Assembly: GCA_035524895.1 (NCBI GenBank)
Contig: DATLFI010000331.1
Coordinates: 1-9,068, forward strand
Origin: DATLFI01 sp035524895
GTDB lineage: Bacteria; Acidobacteriota; Thermoanaerobaculia; Multivoradales; Multivoraceae
Length of the DNA stretch: 9,068 nucleotides
Reading direction: 5' to 3'
A program made the translations under genes and the position numbers. This document shows, one piece after another, positions 1-6,303 of the stretch. The stretch's first letter is position 1; every line of letters begins with the position of its first letter. Below the pieces are notes generated by a model that made no database searches, was not told the DNA's origin, and saw only the letters and a program-made list of their open reading frames with translations.

Positions 1-276
1 CACCGAGCGGCCCCTCCATGAGGTCCCCGGCTGAAACGAGGTTATGGGTGTCGCCACCGACGGCAAGCTGCTGAGAAAGCCGGCCTTACGGCGCCGTCGT
101 CCGCCAGGCTCCGCATAACATCCAGCTCCGCATATCAGCTCCCGCAGGCCCGACGGCGACGATCGGCAGAGCGGCTCGACTACACTCCAACGCACTCGAA
201 CCGAGGAGACCAGGATCAACCTGAGCTGAACATCAACCCGAGAGCCCCGAGCCGGCCTCCGCTGCGCTCCGGCCAC

Positions 277-355
277 TGATCGGATTGGCTGGACTCGCTG
301 ATCGGATTCCACTGGATTCGGTGATCGGATTCGGCGGAATGGGCAATTGGTGATC
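277..355. repeat. Spaced TGATCGGATT repeats resembling an IS21-family terminal region
   Basis: Three exact copies of TGATCGGATT start at 277, 299 and 322, and a fourth, partial TGATC lies at 351-355. TGGAT or GGAAT words fall between the copies. The spacing is 22, 23 and 29 bases. From general knowledge, IS21-family elements carry several such repeats (TGATC...GGAAT type) just inside their ends, upstream of istA, where the transposase binds. The IS21 genes in this window are at 2280-3385, so this could be their left end, now separated by the intron and an IS3 fragment. It could also belong to another IS21 copy, or be an unrelated repeat inside the intron. Confidence 0.5.
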
Positions 356-395
356 AGCCGATCAGCGGGAAGATCCGTTGCCGATCGATTCCGCC
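333..395. repeat. Nested inverted repeat, possible intron domain II-like hairpin
   Basis: GGCGGAAT (333-340) pairs perfectly with ATTCCGCC (388-395). Inside it, GGCAA (342-346) pairs with TTGCC (378-382). The loop is rich in GATC words. The hairpin lies directly before the domain III-like stem of the intron, where domain II is expected. It also overlaps the last of the IS21-like repeats, so the two readings compete. Confidence 0.4.
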
Positions 396-400
396 GGGGT

Positions 401-460
401 GGGGCGGAGAACCCGTAGTAGTCCGAGGTCGGGAGAGCCGGCTACATGGCGAAGGGGTTC
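401..460 (+). ncRNA. Group II intron domain III-like hairpin
   Basis: GAACCC (409-414) pairs with GGGTTC (455-460). They enclose a CGTAGTAGTCCGAGG segment and a CATGGCGAAGGGG segment. From memory, this CGTAGTAG...GCGAAGGG arrangement is typical of the RNA just upstream of the maturase gene in bacterial group II introns, where domain III lies. The domain limits are approximate, and no folding calculation was made. Confidence 0.55.
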
Positions 461-488
461 AGCGTTTTCGCAGCATCCAAGCAGACCG

Positions 489-495
489 AGGAGGT
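489..495 (+). promoter_or_regulatory. Ribosome binding site for the maturase, fixing a GTG start
   Basis: AGGAGGT at 489-495 is a full Shine-Dalgarno match, 5 bases before the GTG at 501. The reading frame is open further upstream to a TTG at 378. That upstream stretch overlaps structured intron RNA and has no such site, so 501 is the better start. Confidence 0.8.
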
Positions 496-500
496 CGCCG

Positions 501-1928
501 GTGAATGCCAGCGCTACGTGGCCGAGCCTCACCGAGGCTGAGGCGCGGGTACTCGCGATGCAGACGAAGCTGCACAGTTGGGCGGAGGCCGATTCCGGCC
601 GTCGCTTCGATGACTTGTACAACCTCGTGCATGATCCGGCGTTTCTCGTCGTGGCGTGGCGTCGGGTGCGAGGAAACAAGGGGGCACGCACGGCGGGAGT
701 CGATGGGGTGGCACCCCGCTCGATCGGCTCGAACGCCGCGAAGCTTTTGGCAAGGCTGCGAGAAGAGCTCAAAGCCCGCCGATTCGCTCCGCAGCGGGTG
801 CGGGAGAAGACGATCCTCAAGACGTCGGGCAAGGTCCGACGGCTGGGTATCCCGACGACCGCCGACCGGGTCGTGCAAGCCTCGCTCAAGCTGGTGCTCG
901 AGCCGATTTTCGAGGCGGACTTCAAGCCGTGCTCCTACGGCTTCCGCCCGAAGCGCCGGGCCCAGGACGCGATTGCTGAGATTCACTACCTCGGCTCGCC
1001 CAGTCGGGACTACCACTGGGTCTTCGAGGCAGACATCAAAGCGTGCTTCGACGAGATCGACCACACGGCCCTGATGAGCCGGGTGCGACGTCGGATCGGA
1101 GACAAACGCGTCCTGGCTCTGGTGAGGGCGTTCCTCAAGGCAGGACTCCTCTCCGAGGAAGGACTGAGTAGAGAGACGATCACCGGCACCCCTCAGGGGG
1201 GCATCCTCTCGCCACTGCTGGCGAACGTCGCCCTGTCCATCCTCGACGAGCATTTCACTGCAAAGTGGGAAGCGCTCGGCCCGGCATGGACGCGAGCCAA
1301 GCGTCGACGCGCCGGGGAACCAACGATGCGGCTCGTCCGCTACGCGGACGACTTCGTGGTCCTGGTCCACGGCACTCGCGACGACGCTGAGGTACTACAG
1401 GGGGAGGTCGCCGAGGTGCTCGCTCCGATGGGCCTTCGCCTGTCGGAAGAGAAGACGAGAGTCTGCCATCTCGACGAGGGATTCGACTTCCTCGGCTGGC
1501 GCGTTCAGCGTCGCAGCTGGAGAGGTCGTCACGGCAAGAAGGCGATCTACACCTATCCGTCGAAGAAGGCACTCGCCTCAATCGTCGGGAAGGTCAGAAC
1601 GCTGACCCGCCGAGAGAGCCATCGAACGCTCGCAGACTTGCTGCGCCGGCTCAACCCGGTGCTGCGGGGCTGGTGCAACTATTTTCGGCACGGCGTGTCG
1701 TCCCGGACCTTCGGCTATGTCGACCACTACGCCTTCTGGCGCATCGTCGGCTGGCTTCGGAAACGACATCCCGGCCTCAATATGCGCGCCCTGGTGCGCC
1801 GGCACCTCCCAGGTTGGAGGATTCACGACGCCGGCATCGAGATGTACCGTCCCCGACGGATCGCCATTGAGCGCTACCGCTACCGGGGCACCAAGATCCC
1901 GACACCATGGCCGAGCGACGCTGTATGA
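501..1928 (+). CDS. ltrA: Group II intron reverse transcriptase/maturase, no endonuclease domain
   Basis: This intron-encoded protein binds its own intron RNA, helps it splice, and copies it into DNA at the target site. The predicted product is 475 residues from the GTG at 501. The RT fingers and palm are present, with a GTPQGGILSPLLANVALS block and the catalytic YADD in VRYADDFVV. A FDFLGW block follows, then the maturase (X) domain with LRGWCNYFRHG and an RYRYRGTKIPTPW-type tail. Translation stops right after this, with no cysteine-rich HNH endonuclease domain. That is normal for several bacterial lineages, which are thought to use nascent strands at replication forks as primers. The frame has no stop or shift and all visible motifs are intact, so the protein is probably functional. 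An alternative upstream TTG start at 378 would add 41 poorly conserved-looking residues. Confidence 0.95.
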   Translation: MNASATWPSLTEAEARVLAMQTKLHSWAEADSGRRFDDLYNLVHDPAFLVVAWRRVRGNKGARTAGVDGVAPRSIGSNAAKLLARLREELKARRFAPQRVREKTILKTSGKVRRLGIPTTADRVVQASLKLVLEPIFEADFKPCSYGFRPKRRAQDAIAEIHYLGSPSRDYHWVFEADIKACFDEIDHTALMSRVRRRIGDKRVLALVRAFLKAGLLSEEGLSRETITGTPQGGILSPLLANVALSILDEHFTAKWEALGPAWTRAKRRRAGEPTMRLVRYADDFVVLVHGTRDDAEVLQGEVAEVLAPMGLRLSEEKTRVCHLDEGFDFLGWRVQRRSWRGRHGKKAIYTYPSKKALASIVGKVRTLTRRESHRTLADLLRRLNPVLRGWCNYFRHGVSSRTFGYVDHYAFWRIVGWLRKRHPGLNMRALVRRHLPGWRIHDAGIEMYRPRRIAIERYRYRGTKIPTPWPSDAV

Positions 1929-1937
1929 AGACGCGGA

Positions 1938-1971
1938 GAGCCGGATGCGGTGAGAGTCGCACGTCCGGTTC
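1938..1971 (+). ncRNA. Group II intron domain V (catalytic hairpin)
   Basis: This is the 34-nt catalytic core RNA of the ribozyme. It begins GAGCCGGATG, which contains the AGC catalytic triad (1939-1941). A GAGA tetraloop of the GNRA type caps the upper stem, and the 3' strand is GTCCGGTTC. It starts 10 bases after the maturase stop codon, the usual arrangement. Confidence 0.9.
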
Positions 1972-1974
1972 GGA

Positions 1975-2035
1975 GGGCGGGCCGGGGAAACCGACGGGCG
2001 GCAACGCCCGCACGGCGCCCCGGTCCGACCCCTAC
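1975..2035 (+). ncRNA. Group II intron domain VI with branch-point A and 3' splice site
   Basis: GGGCCGGGG pairs with CCCCGGTCC over nine pairs including one G-U. Above that, GGGCG and CGCCC close a GCAA tetraloop. The unpaired A at 2028 is followed by 7 bases ending in AC at 2035, which fits the usual branch-point distance and the AY 3' end of group II introns. The transposase reading frame starts at 2036. Because ACAC spans the junction, the boundary could shift by 2 bases. Confidence 0.8.
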
Positions 2036-2233
2036 ACGTACCTGCGCACCCGCGAGGGCTGGTGCTACCTGGCCGTGCTCTTGGATCTGCACTCCCGCTT
2101 CGTGGTCGGCTGGTCGCTCTCGTCGTCACTGGATCGTGACCTCGTGCTGGCTGCTCTCGAGAGGGCCGTTGCGAGCCGTCAGCCCGGTGCCGGACTGACC
2201 CACCACTCGGACCGGGGCTGCCAGGGTGAATTC
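2036..2233 (+). pseudogene. IS3-family transposase OrfB fragment (3' exon of the intron)
   Basis: About 66 codons match the rve/DDE integrase core of IS3-family OrfB. They read TYLRTREGWCYLAVLLDLHS, then FVVGWS, then the HHSDRG motif that carries the second catalytic Asp. In this family the first catalytic Asp lies in a D-I/V-T-Y motif, so the intron sits only one or two codons after it. The matching 5' exon is not in the window. The frame departs from the family after GEF (2233), and the third catalytic residue (Glu in the NAxAE region) is missing. The following 45 bases or so are of unclear origin and lead into an istA remnant. This fragment cannot make an active transposase. Confidence 0.85.
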
Positions 2234-2279
2234 AACCGGTCGTCGTCGTCGCTGTCCCGCGACCGGAGGTCCGGTGGCG

Positions 2280-2676
2280 GCTTGGGAGCAGGAGCGTCGG
2301 CTGCTGGCGCCGCTGCCCGAGCTCCCGGAGCCCTTCGACGTGGTGGTCACCCGCCGCGTCCAGGGGGACCGCACGGTGGTTTTCGAGGGGCGGATGTACT
2401 CGGTGCCCTTCGGTCTCCTGGGCTCTGTGGTCGAGGTGAGGGGGTGCGCGGCGAGCGTGCAGGTGCTGGCTTCGGGAACGGTGGTCGCCCACCATCCTCG
2501 CGGCACCGACGCCCGGATCCTGCTCGATCCCAGGCACTTCGAGGGCGAGCCCACGGCGACCATGCTGCCGGCGCTGCCGCTCGGTCGGAGGCGAACGGAT
2601 GCAGGAGATCTGGATGCTGCCGGCCCAGCAGCGGCCGGTGGACCTCTACGCCGCGCTGGCGGAGGTGGGGCGATGA
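2280..2676 (+). pseudogene. istA: IS21-family transposase IstA, C-terminal fragment with frameshift
   Basis: IstA is the DDE transposase of IS21 elements. Only the last quarter or so is present. The frame starting at 2280 shows the C-terminal domain (WEQERRLLAPLPELPEPFDV, then FEGRMYSVPFGLLG, then LLDPRHFEG) and ends at LPLGR. The family tail continues in the next frame from about 2588 as GERMQEIWMLPAQQ, then RPVDLYAALAEVGR, with TGA at 2674-2676. One extra base or two lost bases near 2587-2592 explain the switch. The catalytic and DNA-binding parts are missing. The stop overlaps the istB start as ATGA (2673-2676), the usual IS21 coupling, which shows this was once a normal istAB pair. Confidence 0.85.
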
Positions 2677-3385
2677 GCCGCCGGGTCCCTCAGGGCAAGG
2701 TCGATCTCGACGTGACGCGTGAGCGGCTGCTGCGCCTCGGCCTGAGCTTCGCCGCGGAGCAGCTCGATGTCCAGGTCACCGAGGCGATCAAGGAGATGGT
2801 GTCGCCGCACCGCTTCCTGGCCTGCCCACCGGCCAGACCCTGGCGAGCTTCGACTTCAGCTTCAAGCCGTCGATCGAGAAGAGTCGGATCGAGACGCTCG
2901 CGACCTGCGGCTGGATCCGGGAGGCGTACACGGTGCTGCTGCAGGGTCCACCCGGCGTGGGCAAGACCCATCTGGCGGTCGCTCTGGGGGTGCGGGCGGT
3001 GGAGAGCGGCTTCTCGGTCGCCTTCTTCCGGCTCGAGGAGCTGCTCGCGGCGCTGAAGCGGGATGGCGACCTGCCGCCCCACCGGCTGCGCCGTCGCAAG
3101 TACCTGAACGTCGCGCTGGTGGTGATCGACGAGGTGGGCTTCGAGCCGATGGACCGGCACGAAGCGTGCCTCTTCTTCCGCCTCGTCAGCTACCGCTACG
3201 GCCGGGGCAGCATCCTGATCACCAGCAACAAGGGGATCCACGACTGGCCCGAGATCCGGGCCGGCGACAAGGTCCTGGCCACGGCCATCCTCGACCGGCT
3301 GCTGCACCGCAGCCACGTCCTCAACATCAAGGGGCGCAGCTACCGGCTGCGCGACTTCGAGCACGCCGCGACGAGGCAGGCGTGA
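2673..3385 (+). pseudogene. istB: IS21-family helper ATPase IstB, with internal deletion and frameshift
   Basis: IstB is the AAA+ ATPase that assists IstA in target choice and strand transfer. The start at 2673 gives MSRRVPQGKVDLDV and runs to SPHRFL (ending 2819). Family members then have roughly 20 to 30 residues before the GLPTGQTLASFDF segment. Here that segment follows at once, in another frame, starting at base 2819. A deletion of 3n+1 bases at this point explains both the gap and the shift. Downstream the protein is otherwise well preserved, with Walker A GPPGVGKTH, Walker B VVIDEVGFEPM and the tail YRLRDFEHA. A truncated product from an internal GTG (2933) is conceivable, but it would lack the N-terminal helical part. 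I regard it as dead. Confidence 0.88.
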
Positions 3386-3412
3386 GCCAGCTCGCCCTCC
3401 TCGTGGCCCTCC

Positions 3413-3505
3413 TTAGGGGGTACCTCGGGTACGCACCTGCTCAGTCGCCAGCCGGACTGCCTGTCGCTTGAACTCTCGATCGAAGCGCCGCCGCCTCTTC
3501 GCCAT
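3413..3505 (-). pseudogene. IS3-family OrfA (HTH transposase subunit), 30-codon 5' remnant
   Basis: On the minus strand an ATG at 3505-3503 follows AGGAGG at 7 bases' spacing. It encodes MAKRRRRFDREFKRQAVRLA, then TEQ, the typical start of IS3-family OrfA helix-turn-helix proteins. After TEQ the sequence leaves the family and hits TAA at 3415-3413. The gene is cut by its junction with the istB remnant. It is too short to act. It runs opposite to the orfB fragment at 2036, so the two need not come from one element. Confidence 0.7.
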
Positions 3506-3522
3506 CTGGACACCTCCTCGGC

Positions 3523-3552
3523 CCATTCTCGGGCCATTCTCGGTGTCCACCA
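3523..3552 (-). repeat. Probable IS3-family terminal region with a tandem 10-mer
   Basis: Read on the minus strand, TGGTGGACACCGAGAATGG starts at 3552, about 45 bases upstream of the OrfA start. That is where the terminal inverted repeat of an IS3-type element should lie. The TG start fits IS3 ends. CCATTCTCGG occurs twice on the + strand, at 3523-3532 and 3534-3543, an 11-base period that may be a transposase or promoter site. The opposite end was not found, so the exact element tip is inferred. Confidence 0.45.
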
Positions 3553-3554
3553 AA

Positions 3555-3602
3555 CACGATACTGCTCACTACCCACACTTCGGGGCTTGGAGTAGCATCG
3601 TG
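3555..3602. repeat. Imperfect 13-bp inverted repeat upstream of the glycosyltransferase
   Basis: CACGATACTGCTC (3555-3567) and the reverse complement of GAGTAGCATCGTG (3590-3602) agree at 11 of 13 positions. The arms are separated by 22 bases. The repeat lies just outside the probable IS3 end and 62 bases before the glycosyltransferase start. It could be a regulator operator, a remnant of another element's end, or a hairpin in the leader RNA. I cannot choose among these. Confidence 0.4.
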
Positions 3603-3664
3603 AACTTCGGCCGAGCCGCCGAGGCTGGGTCTCAGCGGCTGGTCGATGGAAGCAGCCTCCTCTG

Positions 3665-4837
3665 ATGCATATCGCCTATCTGCACTATCTCCAGGAAGAC
3701 GACACCGCCCTCTATCACGTCCGACAGTTCGCTCAAGCCGCCGGGGACCTCGGACATCGGGTCGATGTGCACGCGATCCGCACCCCGCGCACGGACTCGG
3801 TGGGATCGGGGCAGCAGCGCGCCGCCTGGCGCGGATCCCTCCGAGCCGGCATCGGGCGCGCTCTCCACGAACCGAAAGAGCTGGCGTCGAGCTTCGTCTA
3901 CCACTTCCGTGAGATGCGGTGCCTGAGGAACTGTCGTCCCGATGTCCTCCTCGTGCGCAACAAGTCCCTCACAGCGTCGTTTCTCTGGACGGCTGCTCGG
4001 ACTCGGCGTCCGCTGACGATCGAGATCAATGCACCACGGGTGGAGGCGCTGCTCTATGACCGCGACCACTTCCATGTTCCTTTCATCCCGGACTGGCTCC
4101 AGGCGCTTAAGCTCAGGAGAGCCGACTCAGTGGTGACGGTCTCGTCCGCGCTGCGCGATCACCTCATCGAGAGGCATCGGATTGACCACGAGCGATTCGT
4201 CGTCACCCCCAACGGCGCCGACGTGGATCTTTTCTCGCCTGGGATCAATCCCGACGCCGAGATTCTTGCCGAGTTCGGTGATGCGCCCGTCGTAGGATTC
4301 GTAGGATCATTCTCGAGGTGGCACGGTGTAGACCTGCTCGCTGAGATGACGCGCAGGATTGCAGAACGACGCCCCGAGGCGCGTTTCGTCTACGTGGGAA
4401 GCGGCCCCGAAGTCGACGCCCTGACGGCCGCCTCCGCAGGCCTGGAACCACGGCTGAGGATGCTCGGGCGCGTGCCTCACGAGCGGATTCCCGCGTTGGT
4501 GGCGACGTTCGCTGTGGCCGTCATGCCTGACTCCAACTTCTACGGATCACCACTCAAGGTCGTCGAGTGGATGGCAGCCGGCAGGCCCATCGTAGCGCCC
4601 GCGTACGGCCCGCTCTTAGAGATCATCGAGTCCGGGAAGGATGGGTTGCTCTTCGAGCCAGGTCGTATCGATGCGCTGGTGAGCGCTGTCACAGGGCTGC
4701 TGGACAACGTCGATCTTCGCGGCCGCCTGGGCCGCAACGCTGCAGAGCGTGCTCGGCGGGAGCTCACGTGGACTCACAACGCTCAGCGGGTACTTCGGGC
4801 ATGCTCCAATGCTATCGAGCGCCACGCCCGCCTTTGA
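3665..4837 (+). CDS. Glycosyltransferase, family 4-like (GT-B fold)
   Basis: The product is 390 residues, a usual length for GT4-type enzymes, which move a sugar from a nucleotide donor onto a growing glycan at the inner membrane face. The N-terminal acceptor half runs to about residue 200. The C-terminal donor half starts with VVGFVGSFSRWHGVDLL (around 209-225). It contains FYGSPLKVVEWMAAGRPIVA (from about 282), where E291 is the conserved donor-binding Glu. The first Glu of the classic E-x7-E pair appears to be replaced by Tyr283, as in GT4 subgroups with an SPLK-E-MA pattern. No signal peptide or membrane segment is seen. There is no strong Shine-Dalgarno site before the ATG. It is the first intact gene after the mobile-element block and the first of three same-strand surface-glycan genes. 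Sugar and linkage are unknown. Confidence 0.9.
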   Translation: MHIAYLHYLQEDDTALYHVRQFAQAAGDLGHRVDVHAIRTPRTDSVGSGQQRAAWRGSLRAGIGRALHEPKELASSFVYHFREMRCLRNCRPDVLLVRNKSLTASFLWTAARTRRPLTIEINAPRVEALLYDRDHFHVPFIPDWLQALKLRRADSVVTVSSALRDHLIERHRIDHERFVVTPNGADVDLFSPGINPDAEILAEFGDAPVVGFVGSFSRWHGVDLLAEMTRRIAERRPEARFVYVGSGPEVDALTAASAGLEPRLRMLGRVPHERIPALVATFAVAVMPDSNFYGSPLKVVEWMAAGRPIVAPAYGPLLEIIESGKDGLLFEPGRIDALVSAVTGLLDNVDLRGRLGRNAAERARRELTWTHNAQRVLRACSNAIERHARL

Positions 4838-4879
4838 GACCGGTGGGACTCTCGCTCTCGAGGCCAGCTCCTTGAATCC

Positions 4880-4932
4880 ACTTAGCTTAGGTTTAGTTGG
4901 TTAGTAGTCTAGCTGATCTAAGCTAGACTATC
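4880..4932. promoter_or_regulatory. AT-rich, TAG-rich intergenic segment with a 10-bp perfect hairpin
   Basis: TAGTCTAGCT (4905-4914) pairs perfectly with AGCTAGACTA (4921-4930) around a 6-base GATCTA loop. The 25 bases before it repeat TTAG four times (4881-4904). This stands out from the GC-rich surroundings, and CTAG, usually rare in bacteria, occurs twice. No T-tract follows, so a standard terminator is unlikely. It lies 23 bases before the start of the O-antigen ligase gene and may be an operator or a leader hairpin controlling it. No convincing -35/-10 pair was found. Confidence 0.5.
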
Positions 4933-4953
4933 GTGGGGTCTTGTGAGGCGGCT

Positions 4954-6303
4954 ATGTTTGGAATCCCTGAGACTGTTCTTTATCTCGCGATCGCGATCGC
5001 GGCAGCACTCGTCGCGCTGATGGGACCCCTGCACTCGGTGGTCTACCTCGACCTCGCAGTCGTCGGCGCCGGGGACCTCAGCGTCGCCGGCGTCCGGATC
5101 GACGCGAGCGACATCGTCTTCGCCATGCTCGTCCTCGGATTGCTGCTGCGGGCCCCGCGGACGGTGTTCTCGAGGCGCGTGCCTTATCTCTACCTCTGGC
5201 TGGGTCTCGGCACGTTTCTCACGGCTGCCTACCTGGTCGCCCCGGTGAACCAGCACCAGCTCGTCGAACCGTTGTCGATCGCCTACCAGATCTACCGGTA
5301 CTGCTGGCAGCCGATCCTGCCGTACCTGCTCGGTGTCCTGCTGTTCTCGCGGGAGGACCGGTCGCGACAGCTCCTCCAGGTGCTGACACTCATCGGCGGT
5401 GTGCTCGGCTTGGGCGGTATGCTGCAGGGATTCCAGGGCCTCGGCTCGACGAGCGCGTTTTCCAACAAGAACGCGTTCGGAGGATGGCTCATCGTCGTGC
5501 TTCCCTGCGCCATTGCGCTGCTGACGCTTACCAGCCGACGGAGACTCCTGGTGATCGGGGCGCTCTCGCTGATGTTGGGCTCGATGGTCTACGCCGGTTC
5601 CCGGGGCGCCTTGGTCGCATTCGTAGTGGCGGCGGTCTTCATGAGCGTGCTGCTCTTTTCAAGAAGCGCCGGTCGCCGCCGGCTGGCCCAGCTGGCTTTG
5701 ACCGCCGCGAGCCTCCTCCTCATTGCTGCCGTGCTCAAGCCGGGCTTGCTGAACCGTCCTAACGTCCAGCCCTTCCTCGCGCTGACGGAGGGGGCGGACG
5801 AGGTCTCCACCTTCACGTGGCGCCAGGAACACCGCTGGCCCCACTTCTTCGCCCTCGCCCGCGAGCATCCCTGGTTCGGAATCGGCACTTTCGTCGACAC
5901 GAGCCTGGGGGGGCGCGCAGCGAATACTCCCCACAATGGCTACCTGGCGATCTCGGTCCGATCTGGCTTCCCAGCAGCCATCCTCTACCTGATCTTCGGT
6001 CTCCTCGCGGTGCGCAACGGGGCGCTCCTGTTCCGTCGACATCCCGATCGCGACGTGGGAATGATCGCGCTCGGGCTCGCGACCGCGGTGTTGGCCGTCC
6101 TAGTGCACAACTACGTCGAATCCACTCTCGTCACGCAGAAGGAAATCGGGCGCATGTTCTTCCTAGCTACTGGCGTGCTGGCTGGCCTCCACGCAGCCTG
6201 GAGCGAGGAGCGGGTCGCGGCCAAACGAGCTGCGAAGGCGGAGGCGGAAGCAACCGACTTCGCGACCGTCGCACGACTCCCCCAGGCGGAACCCCATCCT
6301 TGA
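4954..6303 (+). CDS. O-antigen ligase/polymerase-like membrane protein (Wzy/WaaL type)
   Basis: The product is a 449-residue inner-membrane protein with about ten or more hydrophobic segments, from LYLAIAIAAALVALM at the N-terminus to VLAVLVHNYVESTLV near the end. It has the O-antigen ligase (Wzy_C-type) signature order: GSRGALVAF (around 215), a periplasmic-loop stretch with WRQEHRWPHF and HPWFGIGTF (around 289-313), then HNGYLAISVRSGFPAA (around 327). Such proteins polymerise lipid-linked repeat units or ligate glycans to lipid A or proteins; sequence alone does not separate these roles. The tail is charged, Ala/Glu/Lys-rich and cytoplasmic in character. ATG 4954 is preferred because GAGG lies 5 bases upstream. 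A GTG at 4933 would add 7 residues but has no ribosome site and abuts a hairpin. It overlaps the next gene by 4 bases. Confidence 0.9.
   Translation: MFGIPETVLYLAIAIAAALVALMGPLHSVVYLDLAVVGAGDLSVAGVRIDASDIVFAMLVLGLLLRAPRTVFSRRVPYLYLWLGLGTFLTAAYLVAPVNQHQLVEPLSIAYQIYRYCWQPILPYLLGVLLFSREDRSRQLLQVLTLIGGVLGLGGMLQGFQGLGSTSAFSNKNAFGGWLIVVLPCAIALLTLTSRRRLLVIGALSLMLGSMVYAGSRGALVAFVVAAVFMSVLLFSRSAGRRRLAQLALTAASLLLIAAVLKPGLLNRPNVQPFLALTEGADEVSTFTWRQEHRWPHFFALAREHPWFGIGTFVDTSLGGRAANTPHNGYLAISVRSGFPAAILYLIFGLLAVRNGALLFRRHPDRDVGMIALGLATAVLAVLVHNYVESTLVTQKEIGRMFFLATGVLAGLHAAWSEERVAAKRAAKAEAEATDFATVARLPQAEPHP

Larger units (their letters stand above)
1..2035 (+). mobile_element. Group II intron carrying a maturase (3' part; 5' end not in this stretch)
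   Basis: This is a self-splicing retroelement whose RNA and encoded maturase act together in splicing and retrohoming. The 3' half is well supported. A domain III-like hairpin lies at 401-460, the maturase ORF fills domain IV, and a canonical domain V (1938-1971) and a domain VI with a bulged A lead to a 3' end in AC at 2035. The 3' exon is an in-frame IS3 transposase. No GTGYG 5' end with convincing context is visible before position 1, so the element probably begins outside the window. The first 260 bases have no ORF and look like domain I RNA (for example the stretch around 48-84), but I cannot fold them with certainty. The repeats at 277-355 may be a foreign insertion in the intron, or may mark a 5' truncation near 395. 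Confidence 0.75.

Noticed and set aside
378..500. TTG start at 378 for the maturase
   Set aside because: It lies in structured intron RNA and lacks a ribosome site, whereas GTG 501 has AGGAGGT at 5 bases' spacing and gives the usual family length.
459..1370. Long minus-strand open frames opposite the maturase
   Set aside because: They are antisense shadows of a GC-rich gene, with no motifs and no ribosome site.
2234..2279. TTCAACCGGTCGTCG segment between the IS3 and IS21 remnants as the terminal repeat of a further element
   Set aside because: It vaguely resembles known IS ends, but no partner repeat or gene supports it, so its origin is left open.
3430..3436. Minus-strand GTGCG directly after the IS3 OrfA remnant, as another intron 5' end
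   Set aside because: The five bases match the consensus, but nothing downstream on that strand looks like intron structure before istB coding sequence begins. Chance occurrence is likely.
5817..6299. Long upstream extension of the deacetylase reading frame
   Set aside because: It overlaps the well-supported O-antigen ligase gene in another frame, and its translation is arginine- and proline-rich with no family features.
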